Source: CAVZOY01 sp963777095 (GTDB taxonomy: Bacteria; Actinomycetota; Actinomycetes; Mycobacteriales; Geodermatophilaceae). From it: 64,000 bases of DNA. The stretch lies in NCBI GenBank assembly GCA_963777095.1, contig CAVZOY010000006.1, positions 186,001 to 250,000 on the forward strand, written 5' to 3'. Both the position numbers and the translations under genes were made by a program. Each line of letters begins with the position of its first letter. Positions within the stretch are counted from its first letter, which is position 1. This document shows, piece by piece, positions 46,149 through 54,978 of the stretch. Under the pieces are notes generated by a model. That model was given only the letters and a program-made list of their open reading frames with translations. It was not told the DNA's origin and made no database searches.

Positions 46149-46875
46149 ATGAGCGATGCGATCGTCCTGTCCGACCTGGTGGTGCACCGCGGCCCGCGCC
46201 GCGTCCTGCACGACCTGAGCTTCGCCGTCCCCGCCGGCTCGGTCACCGGGCTGCTCGGCCCGAGCGGCAGCGGCAAGACCACCGCGATGCGGGCGATCGT
46301 GGGCTCACAGATCGTCCGGTCGGGCACGGTCACCGTGCTCGGCCTACCGGCCGGCTGCGCCGAGCTGCGGTCCCGCATCGGCTACGTCACCCAGGCGCCG
46401 AGCGTCTACCCCGACCTGACGGTGCAGGAGAACGTGCGGCACTTCTCGGCGCTCTACGGCATGTCGTCCAGGCACGCCGACGCCGCGATCGCCGACGTGG
46501 GCCTCACCGACGCCGCGGGCCAGCTCACCCGCGACCTCTCGGGCGGCCAGCTGAGCCGGGCCTCGCTGGCCTGCGCGCTGGTCGGGTCCCCGGAGGTACT
46601 GATCCTCGACGAGCCCACCGTGGGCCTGGATCCGGTGCTGCGCGTCGAGCTCTGGGACCGCTTCCACGCGATGGCCGCCGCCGGCACGACGCTGCTCGTG
46701 TCCAGTCACGTCATGGACGAGGCCGGCCGGTGCGACCGGCTGATCCTGCTGCGCGAGGGCCAGCTCGTCGCCGACACCACGCCGGCCGACGCTGCGGGCC
46801 GACGCCGGGACCCACGACCTCGAAGACGCGTTCCTCCGCGTGGTCCGTCGGAAGCAGCAGGAGGTGGCGGCGTGA
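46149..46875 (+). CDS. ABC transporter ATP-binding protein (frameshifted near C-terminus)
   Basis: About 241 aa. Walker A GPSGSGKTT, VTQAPSVYPDLTVQENVRHFSALYG, signature LSGGQLSRASLA, Walker B VLILDEPTVGLDP, switch LVSSHVMDEA. One extra base at 46784-46789 moves the last 30 residues (THDLEDAFLRVVRRKQQ) into another frame that ends at 46875. ATG 46149 has GGAGG 6 nt upstream. It forms an ABC-2 exporter with the next gene (4-bp GTGA overlap), under a downstream TetR regulator; drug export is a typical role. Confidence 0.9.
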
Positions 46876-47664
46876 CCACGGCGACGACCGCCGGCGTCCA
46901 CACCCGGCCCAGCCCAGGCACCGCGCTGGCCATCACCGCCCGCGTGCTCCGCCAGCTCAAGCACGACCACCGCACCATCGGCATGCTGCTGGTCGTGCCG
47001 AGCCTGCTCCTCGGCCTGCTCTACCTGCTGTGGAAGGACCTGCCCACCCTGCCCGGGCAGCCGGGCCTGTTCGACCGGGTCGGGCTGCCGATGCTCGGCA
47101 TCTTCCCGTTCGTCGTGATGTTCCTCGTGACCAGCATCGCCATGCTCCGGGAGCGCACCTCCGGCACGCTGGAGCGACTTCTGTCCATGCCGCTGTCGCG
47201 GCTCGACCTGCTGCTCGGCTACGGCATCGCGTTCGGCCTCGCGGCCGCGATGCAGGCGGTCGTGACGGTCACCGTCGCCACCACGCGTCTACGACCTCGA
47301 CGTGAGCGGACCGCTCTGGGCGGTCGTGCTCATCGCGGTCGTCGACGGCGTGCTGGGCGTGGCCCTCGGCCTGCTGGCCAGCGCGTTCGCGCGGACCGAG
47401 TTCCAGGCCGTGCAGTTCATGCCGCTGATCGTCCTGCCGCAGTTCTTCCTCTGCGGACTGCTCGTGCCCCGAGAGCAGATGGCGGGCTGGCTGCAGGCGA
47501 TCAGCGACGTCCTGCCGCTCACCTACGCCGTCGACGCCCTGAAGCAGGTCGGCGCGCATCCGGAGCCGACCGGCACCATGTGGCTCGACGTCGGCATCGT
47601 GGCCGGCGCCGCCGTCGTCGCGCTGGCCCTGGCGGCGGCCACCCTGCGGAGGAGGACCAGCTGA
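46872..47664 (+). CDS. ABC-2 type transporter permease (frameshifted)
   Basis: About 263 aa, six hydrophobic helices: MLLVVPSLLLGLLYLLWKD, MLGIFPFVVMFLVTSIAML, RERTSGTLERLLSMPLSRLDLLLGYGIAFGLAA, then LLASAFARTEFQAVQFMPLIVLPQFFLCGLLVPREQMAGWLQ and a final anchor. RERTSGTLERLL is the ABC-2 hallmark. One extra base at 47284-47287 shifts the frame in the loop after helix 3. Its stop overlaps the tetR start. Confidence 0.88.
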
Positions 47665-48278
47665 GCCTGCCCCAGCGACGCCCCGGGCGCCGTCCTGGCA
47701 ACCCGGACACGAGGGAGGCCGTCCTCGCCGCGGCGAGGGCGGCCTTCGCCGAGCGCGGTTTCGAGGGCGCCAGCATCCGCGGCATCGCCGCTGCCGCCGG
47801 GGTCGACCCGGCCCTGGTCCACCACTACTTCGGCAGCAAGGACAAGCTCTTCCTGGCCGCCGTCGAGGCGCCGATCGATCCGGACGAACTGCTGCCCAGC
47901 GTCCTGCTGGCGCCGCCGGACGAGCGCGGCGCGGCCGTCGTCCGTCTCGTGCTGCGGGTGTGGGACGGGCCGGCCCGGCCGGCGATCCTGGCCCTGGTGC
48001 GCTCCGCGGTGAACCACGAGTGGTCGGCGAAGCTGCTCCGCGAGTTCGTGCTCACGAAGATCATCCGCCGGGTCATCGGCTCCTTCGACATGCCCGTGGA
48101 GGAGCGCGAGGCCCGCGGCGCGCTCGTCGCCTCGCAGGTGATCGGCCTCGTGCTGACCCGCTACGTGCTCAAGCTCGAGCCCAACGCGTCGGCGTCCCCG
48201 GAGGCGCTGGCCGCCGCCGTCGGCCCGACGATCCAGCGCTACCTGACCGGCGACGTGGAGCTCCCCCGCGCGCGTTAG
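47661..48278 (+). CDS. TetR/AcrR-family regulator, probable CTG start
   Basis: A 205-aa TetR repressor. DNA-binding domain: REAVLAAARAAFAERGFEGASIRGIAAAAGVDPALVHHYFGSKDKLFLAAV. The C-terminal domain resembles the TetR_C_7/AefR type (VNHEWSAKLLREFV, LVASQVIGLVLTRYVLKL). There is no ATG, GTG or TTG in this frame between the permease stop and the HTH. CTG 47661 overlaps the permease TGA (CTGA) and has GGAGGAGG about 6 nt upstream, so it is the likely start. It probably represses its own operon through the repeats at 46109-46134. Confidence 0.9.
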   Translation: MSLPQRRPGRRPGNPDTREAVLAAARAAFAERGFEGASIRGIAAAAGVDPALVHHYFGSKDKLFLAAVEAPIDPDELLPSVLLAPPDERGAAVVRLVLRVWDGPARPAILALVRSAVNHEWSAKLLREFVLTKIIRRVIGSFDMPVEEREARGALVASQVIGLVLTRYVLKLEPNASASPEALAAAVGPTIQRYLTGDVELPRAR

Positions 48279-49102
48279 CGCGGTGCCCGGGCCAGCTGCC
48301 GGCTCTGCGCGACCAGCCTGCCGGTGGAGTCCCAGATCGCGTAGTCCTCGTCGTGCCAGCCTCCGGCGAGCGTGCCGCCACGCGCCTCGACCAGGCACCA
48401 GCCTGGGGCGGGCAGCGCGCGCACCAGCACCTGCAGCTGCACGGTGGGCGCCCAGCCGAACCGGCCCTGGGCGAAGCTCGTCGGCGGCAGGGCGTCGGCG
48501 AAGGTGACCAGCGCGAGCGGGTCGGGTTCGCGGTCGTCGGCGAACCGCAGCCAGGCGCGCAGCACCGGCTCCCCGGACGGCGCGCCGAGCGCCCATCCCG
48601 CGGTGGCCGGGTCCAGTCGCGTCTCGATCCGGTGGATCAGGCCCGGCACGGCCAGTCCCGGCGGGGCCAGGTGGGCGTGCTCGGCGATCGAGACGCAGTC
48701 CTCGACCGGAGTCACGTCCGGCATCGGCGGCTCACGCTCCGCGGCGACGTCGCTCAGGGTCGCGGTCGTCGCCTGCACGGTCAGCGCCGGTCCACCGGCG
48801 TCCGCGAGGGTGACCAGCGAGTGCGCGAGCGTCCGTCCGGCCGGTCCCGGGACGACGGAGAGGACGGCCGGCCCGGGCGCCGGAGCACGCAGGTAGCTCC
48901 CCGAGAGCGCCACCGGGTGGTCGTGCGGGCTCTCCTCCAGGGCGGCCCGCGCCACGACCGAGAGCAGGTAGCCGCCGTTGAGGATGCCGCCGCCGACGTC
49001 CCAGCCCGGGTCCAGCTCGGCGACGAAACCGCCGTCGGGACCGCGCCGGACGGCGGTCGCGGCGTCGAAGGCAGAGGGTTGCTGGGAGTCGTCCTGCGGC
49101 AC
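48275..49102 (-). CDS. Acyl-CoA thioesterase family protein (TesB-like double hotdog)
   Basis: A 275-aa double-hotdog protein. First hotdog: WDVGGGILNGGYLLSVVARAALEESPHDHPVALSGSYLRAP; second: VLRAWLRFADDREPDPLALVTFADALPPTSF and GTLAGGWHDEDYAIWDSTGRLVAQSRQLA. This matches the actinobacterial thioesterase-family/TesB group. GTG 49102 follows CACCCT by 7 nt. It converges with tetR (stop codons overlap) and is divergent from the aldo/keto reductase. Confidence 0.88.
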   Translation of the reverse strand: MPQDDSQQPSAFDAATAVRRGPDGGFVAELDPGWDVGGGILNGGYLLSVVARAALEESPHDHPVALSGSYLRAPAPGPAVLSVVPGPAGRTLAHSLVTLADAGGPALTVQATTATLSDVAAEREPPMPDVTPVEDCVSIAEHAHLAPPGLAVPGLIHRIETRLDPATAGWALGAPSGEPVLRAWLRFADDREPDPLALVTFADALPPTSFAQGRFGWAPTVQLQVLVRALPAPGWCLVEARGGTLAGGWHDEDYAIWDSTGRLVAQSRQLARAPR

Positions 49103-49129
49103 GTCCGCCAGGGTGCCAGGGTGATCGGA

Positions 49130-50098
49130 ATGGACTACACGCACCTCGGCCGCAGCGGTCTCTCGGTCTCCCGGCTGTGCCTCGGCACGATGAACTTCGG
49201 GTGGCAGACCGAGGAGGCCGAGTCGCACGCCATCCTCGACCGGGCGCTCGACGAGGGGATCAATTTCCTCGATACCGCGAACGTCTACGGGTTCGACAAG
49301 GGCAAGGGCCGCACCGAGGAGGTGCTCGGCGCGTGGTTCGCCCAGGGCGGCGAGCGGCGCGAGAAGTCGGTGCTCGCCACCAAGGTCTACGGCGGCATGA
49401 GCGACTGGCCCAACGACACGTTCCTGTCCGCGCGCAACATCGTGCGCGCGTGCGAGGCCTCGCTGCGCCGGCTGCGGACCGACTGGATCGACCTCTACCA
49501 GTTCCACCACGTCGACCTCGAGACGCCGTGGGACGAGATCTGGCAGGCCTGCGAGGCCCTGGTCGCGCAGGGCAAGGTGCTCTACGTCGGCTCGTCGAAC
49601 CACGCGGGCTGGCAGCTGGCCGCGGCCAACGAGGCGGCCGGCCGCCGGCACTTCCAGGGCCTGGTGAGCGAGCAGTCGCACTACAACCTGCTCACGCGAC
49701 ACGTCGAGCTCGAGGTGCTGCCCGCCGCCCGCCACTACGGCATCGGCGTCATCCCGTGGAGCCCGCTGGCCGGCGGGCTGCTCGGCGGTGTGCTGGAGAA
49801 GACCGAGGGTGGCCGCCGCAACTCCGAGCAGGCGCAGAAGCGCATCGAGGAGCACCGGCCGTCGCTCGAGGCGTGGGAGGCGTTCTGCCGCGAGATCGGG
49901 CAGGCTCCGGCCGACGTCGGCGTGGCCTGGCTGCTGCACCGGGAGGGCGTCGCGGCGCCGATCGTCGGACCGCGCACCATGGAGCAGCTCGAGGGCGGCC
50001 TGCGGGCCTTGCAGATCCACCTCGACGAGGACCAGCTGAAGCGGATCGACGAGATCTTCCCCGGATACAAGGCCGCGCCGATGGAGTACGCCTGGTGA
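49130..50098 (+). CDS. Aldo/keto reductase
   Basis: A 322-aa NADPH-dependent AKR, (beta/alpha)8 barrel. The catalytic tetrad is visible: Asp and Tyr in FLDTANVYGF, Lys in VLATKVYGG, His in LYQFHHVD. VLYVGSSNHAGWQL, IPWSPLAGGLLGG and VGPRTMEQLEGGL (cofactor loop) complete the family pattern, close to the YrpG/Gfo-like potassium-channel-beta-related AKRs. CAGGGT lies 7 nt before ATG 49130, the leaderless pattern. Substrate unknown. Confidence 0.92.
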   Translation: MDYTHLGRSGLSVSRLCLGTMNFGWQTEEAESHAILDRALDEGINFLDTANVYGFDKGKGRTEEVLGAWFAQGGERREKSVLATKVYGGMSDWPNDTFLSARNIVRACEASLRRLRTDWIDLYQFHHVDLETPWDEIWQACEALVAQGKVLYVGSSNHAGWQLAAANEAAGRRHFQGLVSEQSHYNLLTRHVELEVLPAARHYGIGVIPWSPLAGGLLGGVLEKTEGGRRNSEQAQKRIEEHRPSLEAWEAFCREIGQAPADVGVAWLLHREGVAAPIVGPRTMEQLEGGLRALQIHLDEDQLKRIDEIFPGYKAAPMEYAW

Positions 50099-50101
50099 CG
50101 G

Positions 50102-50701
50102 TCAGATCGACCAGATAGCGAGCTCGTCGTAGGTCGGCTTGGGGCCGAGATGGCTCTCCAGGAGCCGGACCTCGCGCACGGGCCACTCCGGTCCCCGGTA
50201 GCCGGCCAGCCGGTCGATCACCGTGCCGTCCGCCGGGCGCCCCGGCCGCCAGCGCCCGACGGTGAGGTGCGGTCGGAAGGGGCGGTCCTCGACCTCGAGT
50301 CGCAGCCGCCGCGCCTGGGTGGCCAGCCGTCGCGCGAGGTCGGTGAGGGTGGCGACGTCGCCGTCCAGACCGATCCACGCCACCTGCGGACGGCGCGGAG
50401 AGCCGAATCGGCCGGCGCCGGTCAGCCGCAGCGGGCCGGGCGGCGCGGCGAGGACCTGCGGGCCGACCGCAGCGACGAGGTCGGGCACCTGGCGGTCCGG
50501 AACGGCGCCGAGGAAGAGCAGGGTCAGGTGCCACCGCTCAGGCAGCGTCCAACGCGGCTCCCCCGGCAGGCCCTGCACCTGAGCGAGGGCGGCGGCGAGG
50601 TCGGCCCGCGCCTCCGCCGGCGGGTCCACGGCCACGAACAGCCGGCGGACGGCGGGAGTGCTCAGTCCTGCACCACGAGGCCGGACGCCTCGAGCGCGCA
50701 C
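50102..50701 (-). CDS. thpR: RNA 2',3'-cyclic phosphodiesterase / 2'-5' RNA ligase family
   Basis: About 187-199 aa of the 2H phosphoesterase superfamily. The two HxT motifs, HLTLLFLGAV and HLTVGRW, are separated by the expected 80 or so residues; RRLFVAVDPP begins the fold and VRLLESHLGP closes it. The upstream start GTG 50701 overlaps the preceding gene by 40 bp; a CTG at 50665, overlapping that gene's TGA (CTGA), would give a better-sized protein. It converges with the aldo/keto reductase, 3 bp apart. Confidence 0.9.
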   Translation of the reverse strand: MRARGVRPRGAGLSTPAVRRLFVAVDPPAEARADLAAALAQVQGLPGEPRWTLPERWHLTLLFLGAVPDRQVPDLVAAVGPQVLAAPPGPLRLTGAGRFGSPRRPQVAWIGLDGDVATLTDLARRLATQARRLRLEVEDRPFRPHLTVGRWRPGRPADGTVIDRLAGYRGPEWPVREVRLLESHLGPKPTYDELAIWSI

Positions 50702-50949
50702 ACGATCCTGAGCCGTTCGATGTCGCGGGTCGTGCCCATGGGCAGGTCAGCCAGCGTGTGCGACACCTCGAGCAGCTCGGCGGCCTCGGTGAGCACCCGG
50801 TCGTAGGCGGTCTGCAGCGCCTGCCAGCGGATGTAGGGGGTCCCTGCCGGGACGGCGGCCATCTCGCGGGCCAGCCGCCGCATGTCCGCGGCGACGTCCT
50901 GCACCGGACGGCGTCGGGTCACCGGACCGTGCAGCCGGCGCCCCCGCAC
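50662..50949 (-). CDS. Conserved hypothetical protein
   Basis: Up to 95 aa, helical, soluble: VQDVAADMRRLAREMAAVPAGTPYIRWQALQTAYDRVLTEAAELLEVSHTLADLPMGTTRDIERLRI. No family recognised. Starts at GTG 50949, 50922 or 50904 are possible; the later ones avoid overlap with the upstream small gene. Directly upstream of thpR on the same strand. Confidence 0.6.
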   Translation of the reverse strand: MRGRRLHGPVTRRRPVQDVAADMRRLAREMAAVPAGTPYIRWQALQTAYDRVLTEAAELLEVSHTLADLPMGTTRDIERLRIVCALEASGLVVQD

Positions 50950-51134
50950 GACCTTGCGCGGGCGGGCATCGGGCTCGTCGGCTCAGGAGGCAGCGATCTC
51001 GGCCGGCGCGGTGGACGCGAGCGACGCCGCGCCGGCGGCGGGCCCGCCAGGAACACCCGGCAGACCAGCGTGAGCGCCCCGGCCAGGGCCACCATGACGC
51101 CGACGAAGGCGGCGAGCACGAGGAGAGAGGTCAC
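50919..51134 (-). CDS. Small single-helix membrane protein (C-terminus uncertain)
   Basis: GTG 51134, with GGGAGGG just upstream, opens VTSLLVLAAFVGVMVALAGALTLVCRVFLAG, a convincing membrane helix. The frame then turns Pro/Arg-rich up to 50919. In a neighbouring frame the helix would continue as ASLASTAPAEIAAS and stop at about 50986, so another single-base shift near 51040 is likely and the real protein may be only 50 aa. Confidence 0.45.
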   Translation of the reverse strand: MTSLLVLAAFVGVMVALAGALTLVCRVFLAGPPPARRRSRPPRRPRSLPPEPTSPMPARARSCGGAGCTVR

Positions 51135-51188
51135 CGCGCCCTCCCGACGGGTGCTGAGAACTGGACAGCACGGTACTCCCGAGGCGCG

Positions 51189-52499
51189 TCACGCGGCACG
51201 GGCTGCGACAGCCACGGAGGCCGGTGCGGGCGCCGCTTCGGCGGCCCGACGGTCGAGCCCGAGCCGCGGCAGCCAGGCCAGCGTGACCAGTCCGGCGACG
51301 ACGACGACCGCGCCGCCGACGACCAGCGACCACGGCGCTCCGAGGTGCTCACCGATCCAGCCGATGAGCGGCGCCCCGACGGGCGTGCCCCCGAGGAAGC
51401 ACACGAAGTAGAGCGCCATCACCCGGCCGCGCATCTGCGGGTCGACGCCGAGCTGCACGAAGGTGTTGTTCGCGACGCTGAACACCAGCGCGGCGGCGCC
51501 GGTCGGGACCAGGAGCGCGGCGAAGCTCAGGTACGACGGCATCAACCCGGTGACGGCGGTGAGGACTCCGAAGACGAGCAGCCAGCCGACGAGGAACCGG
51601 GGCCGCGGCCGGGCGGTGCGCCGGGCGGAGAGCAGCGCGCCGACGAGGGACCCCACGGCGAAGGCGGTCGAGAGCAGACCGAACGCGGCCGCGCCGAGGC
51701 CGAACTCCACGCGGGCCATCAGGGCGATGGTCACCTGGAAGTTGAAGCCGAACGTGCCCGTGACGAAGGCGATCACCATCGCCAGCCGCAGGTCGGGGTG
51801 CGCCCAGGTGTAGCGCAGGGCCTCGCGGAGCTGACCGGGCGCCCGCGCCACCGGCGGGCTGGGGTGCAGTTGGTCGGCCCGCATGCTGCCCAGGGCCAGC
51901 AGGGTGAACAGGAAGCTCGCCGCGTTGATGAAGAAGGCCGGGGCGGTGTCGCCACCGGCCGCGGCGATCAGCGACCCGGCGACGGCCGGGCCGACGAGCC
52001 GCGCGCCGTTGAAGATCGTCGAGTTGAGGCTGACCGCGTTGGTCACCAGGCCGGTGCCGACGAGCTCCGACACGAACGACTGCCGGATGGGGACGTCGAC
52101 CGCGGCGACCACCCCGAGCCCCGCGGCCAGCACGAACACGTGCCAGAGCGCGACGACGTCGGTGGCGACGAGGATTCCGAGGACCAGCGCCAGGATCCCC
52201 ATCAGGGTCTGCGTGATCATGAGCATCCGGCGCTTGTCGTAGCGGTCGGCCAGCACGCCGCCCACCATGCTGAGCAGCGACGGGCCGAACTGCAGCGCGG
52301 TGATGACGCCGAGGGCCACGCCGCTGCCGTCGGAGATCTGCAGCACCAGCCAGTCCTGGCCGATCCGCTGCATCCACGTGCCGGTCTGGCTGACCAGGTT
52401 CGCCGCGGCGTAGCGGCGGTAGTTCGGCACCCGCAGCGCCCGGAATGTGCCCCGCCCGGCGACCTCGCCGTCCACCGGCAGCGCGGGTGGGGAGCTCAC
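51189..52499 (-). CDS. MFS transporter (EntS/MFS_3 family)
   Basis: A 436-aa efflux carrier with twelve helices: FRALRVPNYRRYAAANLVSQTGTWMQRIGQDWLVLQ, GGVLADRYDKRRMLMITQ (motif A), FVSELVGTGLVTNAVSLNSTIFNGARLVGP, and LGVDPQMRGRVMALYFVCFLGGTPVGAPLIGW. Its start overlaps the MarR gene stop by 4 bp, so it is the target partner of that regulator. Confidence 0.93.
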   Translation of the reverse strand: MSSPPALPVDGEVAGRGTFRALRVPNYRRYAAANLVSQTGTWMQRIGQDWLVLQISDGSGVALGVITALQFGPSLLSMVGGVLADRYDKRRMLMITQTLMGILALVLGILVATDVVALWHVFVLAAGLGVVAAVDVPIRQSFVSELVGTGLVTNAVSLNSTIFNGARLVGPAVAGSLIAAAGGDTAPAFFINAASFLFTLLALGSMRADQLHPSPPVARAPGQLREALRYTWAHPDLRLAMVIAFVTGTFGFNFQVTIALMARVEFGLGAAAFGLLSTAFAVGSLVGALLSARRTARPRPRFLVGWLLVFGVLTAVTGLMPSYLSFAALLVPTGAAALVFSVANNTFVQLGVDPQMRGRVMALYFVCFLGGTPVGAPLIGWIGEHLGAPWSLVVGGAVVVVAGLVTLAWLPRLGLDRRAAEAAPAPASVAVAARAA

Positions 52500-52930
52500 T
52501 CGGCGGCCAGCTTGTCCATGATCGTCGCGGCGTCCTGCAGGATCTCGCGCTCCTGCGCGCTGAGCTGTTCCAGCCGCCCGAACAGCCAGGCCTCGCGGGC
52601 CCGCGCCTCGGCGTCGAGCAGCGCGTGGGCGGCGGGCGTGAGCTCGATGATCACCTGTCGCCCGTCGGTCGGGTGCGGCGTGCGGGTGACCAGCTCCATG
52701 GCCTCCAGGGCACCGACGACACGAGTCATCGAGGGCGGCTGCACGCGCTCGTGGGCGGCCAGCTCACCGGCGCTCATCGCGCCGTGCCGGCGCAGCGTCG
52801 ACATCGCCGAGAGCTGGGTGAGCGTCACCGACGTGTCGACGCGCTGACTGCGCAGCCGCCGCGAGAACCGCATGACCGCGATCCGCAGCTCGTGGGCGAG
52901 CGCGGCGGCATCGAGGATCTGGCGGGCCAC
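52496..52930 (-). CDS. MarR-family transcriptional regulator
   Basis: A 144-aa winged-helix regulator: LRIAVMRFSRRLRSQRVDTSVTLTQLSAMSTLRRHGAMSAGELAAHERVQPPSMTRVVGALEAMELVTRTPHPTDGRQVIIELTP. GTG 52930 lies 7 nt after TAGGCT on the minus strand, so the message is leaderless. It is the first gene of a two-gene unit with the MFS carrier and probably represses it until a substrate binds; see the palindrome at 52965-52977. Confidence 0.93.
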   Translation of the reverse strand: MARQILDAAALAHELRIAVMRFSRRLRSQRVDTSVTLTQLSAMSTLRRHGAMSAGELAAHERVQPPSMTRVVGALEAMELVTRTPHPTDGRQVIIELTPAAHALLDAEARAREAWLFGRLEQLSAQEREILQDAATIMDKLAAE

Positions 52931-52964
52931 GACCCTTAGCCTAGCTCAAGATCCTGCGGCGGGC

Positions 52965-52977
52965 CCTGATGATCAGG
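52965..52977. promoter_or_regulatory. Palindrome CCTGATGATCAGG, candidate MarR operator
   Basis: A perfect 6+1+6 palindrome, followed by an overlapping CAGGTCACCTG (52974-52984). It lies about 22 bp upstream of the marR -10 (52943-52938), over the -35 region, as expected for a MarR autorepressor. Confidence 0.5.
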
Positions 52978-52992
52978 TCACCTGAGCATTGA

Positions 52993-53028
52993 GGGTCCTG
53001 GCTCACGGTCGACGCTGAGCCAGGACCC
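52993..53028. terminator. Strong hairpin terminator downstream of the NCS2 permease
   Basis: GGGTCCTGGCTCA, a 10-nt loop, then TGAGCCAGGACCC: a perfect 13-bp stem 47 bp beyond the permease stop. There is no long T-run in either direction. It insulates the permease from marR. Confidence 0.75.
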
Positions 53029-53074
53029 CTTGTGCTGAGCCGAGACCCCAGACGCCTGAGCATCTGACCGGCCG

Positions 53075-54616
53075 TCAGAACAGCTGCTGCAGCGGTTCCA
53101 GGAGGAAGTAGACGAGGAACATCGCCGCGATCACCCACATCAGCGGGTGGATGTCGCGCCGCCGGCCCACGGCCAGGCGCAGCACCACGTAGCTGATGAC
53201 GCCGGCGCCGATGCCGTTGGTGATCGAGTAGGTGAACGGCATCAGGGCGATGGTCAGGAAGGCCGGGATCACGAGCGACAGGTCGTCCCAGACCAGGTGG
53301 CGGATCTGGGAGATCATCAGCGCGCCGACGATCACCAGGGCCGGTGCGGCGGCCTCCGACGGCACGACCTGCACGAGCGGGCTGAAGAACATCGCGATGA
53401 GGAACAGCACGCCGGTGGCGACGCTGGCCAGACCGGTGCGAGCTCCGTCGGCTACGCCCGAGGCGCTCTCGATGTAGGTCGTGTTCGACGAGACGCTGCC
53501 GGCACCGCCGGCCGCGGCTGCCAGGGAGTCGACCAGCAGGACCGGCTGCGACTTCGGCAGGTTGCGGTTCTCGTCGAGCAGCCCGCCCTCGGCCCCGACC
53601 GCGGTGACCGTGCCGACGGTGTCGAAGAAGTCGGCGATCATCAACGAGAAGACGATGAGCAGCGCGGCGAGGATGCCGATCCGCTCGAAACCGCCGAAGA
53701 GCGAGAAGTTGCCGATCAGCGAGAGGTCGGGGGTGCTGACGACCTGGTCGGGCAGCGTGGGCACCTGGAGCGCCCACCCGCGCGGGTTCACGCCCTCCTC
53801 GGTGAACGTGGGCCCGATGTCCGCGATCGCCTCGATGATGATCGCGAGGATCGTCGTCGCGACGATGCCGATGAGCAGCCCGCCCTTGACCCGGCGAACG
53901 ACGAGGACGCTCATCAACAGCAGGCCGAACACGAAGACGAAGATCGGCCACCCGGCGAGTTGGCCGTTGATCCCGAAGCTGACCGGGACGACGCCCTCCT
54001 GCGCCCGGCGGATGAAGCCGGCGTCGACCAGGCCGATGATCGTCAGGAAGAAGCCGATGCCGACGGCGATCGCCGTCTTCAGCTGGGGCGGGATGGCCTC
54101 GAAGACGGCCTTCCGGAAGCCGGTGAGCACCAGCACCGTGATGAGCAGGCCCTCGAGCACCACCAGGCCCATGATCTCGGGCCACGAGAGCTGGGTGAAC
54201 GCGTAGACGGCGACGATGGCGTTGATGCCGAGCCCGGTCGCGACGGCGAACGGGTACCGGCCGACGACCCCCATGAGGATCGTCATGACGCCCGCAATCA
54301 GAGCCGTGACCGCGGCGACGCCCGGGAAGGAAAGCTCGGTGCCGTCGACGTCCGCGCCGGACAGGATGATCGGGTTGAGCACCACGATGTAGGCCATCGT
54401 GAAGAACGTCGTCAGGCCGCCGCGCAGTTCACGCCCGACGGTCGAGCGTCGGCGGCTGATCTCGAAGTAGCGGTCGAGCCCGTTGCGCGGCCGGGCCTGG
54501 GGACCCTCGCTGCGGCGCGGGCGCGCGCCGGTCGCGGCCACGTCGGCCGGCGTGCCGGCGTCACCGGCGGAGGAGGCCGCCGAGGATCCGGCAGGCGGGC
54601 GGGTGGCGTCGGACAT
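53075..54616 (-). CDS. NCS2-family purine (guanine/hypoxanthine) permease, AzgA-like
   Basis: A 513-aa polytopic permease with about twelve to fourteen helices after a 45-residue disordered N-terminus. ELRGGLTTFFTMAYIVVLNPIILS, YPFAVATGLGINAIVAVYAF, FFDTVGTVTAVGAEGGLLDENRNLP and SVSSNTTYIESASGVADGARTGLASVATGVLF are the AzgA/PbuG hallmarks, with NTTYIES in the substrate site. ATG 54616 follows GGGGAG by 6 nt. It is divergent from the DUF2530 gene and ends at a strong hairpin. Confidence 0.93.
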   Translation of the reverse strand: MSDATRPPAGSSAASSAGDAGTPADVAATGARPRRSEGPQARPRNGLDRYFEISRRRSTVGRELRGGLTTFFTMAYIVVLNPIILSGADVDGTELSFPGVAAVTALIAGVMTILMGVVGRYPFAVATGLGINAIVAVYAFTQLSWPEIMGLVVLEGLLITVLVLTGFRKAVFEAIPPQLKTAIAVGIGFFLTIIGLVDAGFIRRAQEGVVPVSFGINGQLAGWPIFVFVFGLLLMSVLVVRRVKGGLLIGIVATTILAIIIEAIADIGPTFTEEGVNPRGWALQVPTLPDQVVSTPDLSLIGNFSLFGGFERIGILAALLIVFSLMIADFFDTVGTVTAVGAEGGLLDENRNLPKSQPVLLVDSLAAAAGGAGSVSSNTTYIESASGVADGARTGLASVATGVLFLIAMFFSPLVQVVPSEAAAPALVIVGALMISQIRHLVWDDLSLVIPAFLTIALMPFTYSITNGIGAGVISYVVLRLAVGRRRDIHPLMWVIAAMFLVYFLLEPLQQLF

Positions 54617-54725
54617 TGCGGACTCCCCGTGGTCGGTCGACAGGGCGGCTGACGAGCGGCGACAGCGTGCCACATGATCATTACGGTTGTGCTGCAGACA
54701 AGCACTGTCGCCCTATCGTGACCTC

Positions 54726-54974
54726 ATGACCCGCCCGTCCCGCCCGGCTCCTCCTCCGCTGCAGGTCGACACCGCGAAGGTGGTGCTCGCGGGCACTGTG
54801 CTGTGGGTGGTCGCGCTCGTGGTGCTGCTGGCCTTGGGCGACCGGGTCGACGCCACGTGGATCTGGACGTGCGTCTGCGGGATCGTGCTCGCCGGGCTGG
54901 GCCTGGCCCTCATGCGCTGGCAGGGGCAGTTCGGGCCGCGCAGCCGGCGTCCGGACCGGGACGCGGCGTCCTGA
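54726..54974 (+). CDS. DUF2530 membrane protein
   Basis: An 82-aa protein with two membrane helices: VVLAGTVLWVVALVVLLAL and WIWTCVCGIVLAGLGLALM, followed by a basic RWQGQFGPRSRR tail. This is the DUF2530 pattern; function unknown. TATCGT lies 6 nt before the ATG (leaderless). It converges with DUF3027, a conserved actinobacterial arrangement. Confidence 0.85.
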   Translation: MTRPSRPAPPPLQVDTAKVVLAGTVLWVVALVVLLALGDRVDATWIWTCVCGIVLAGLGLALMRWQGQFGPRSRRPDRDAAS

Positions 54975-54978
54975 CGCG

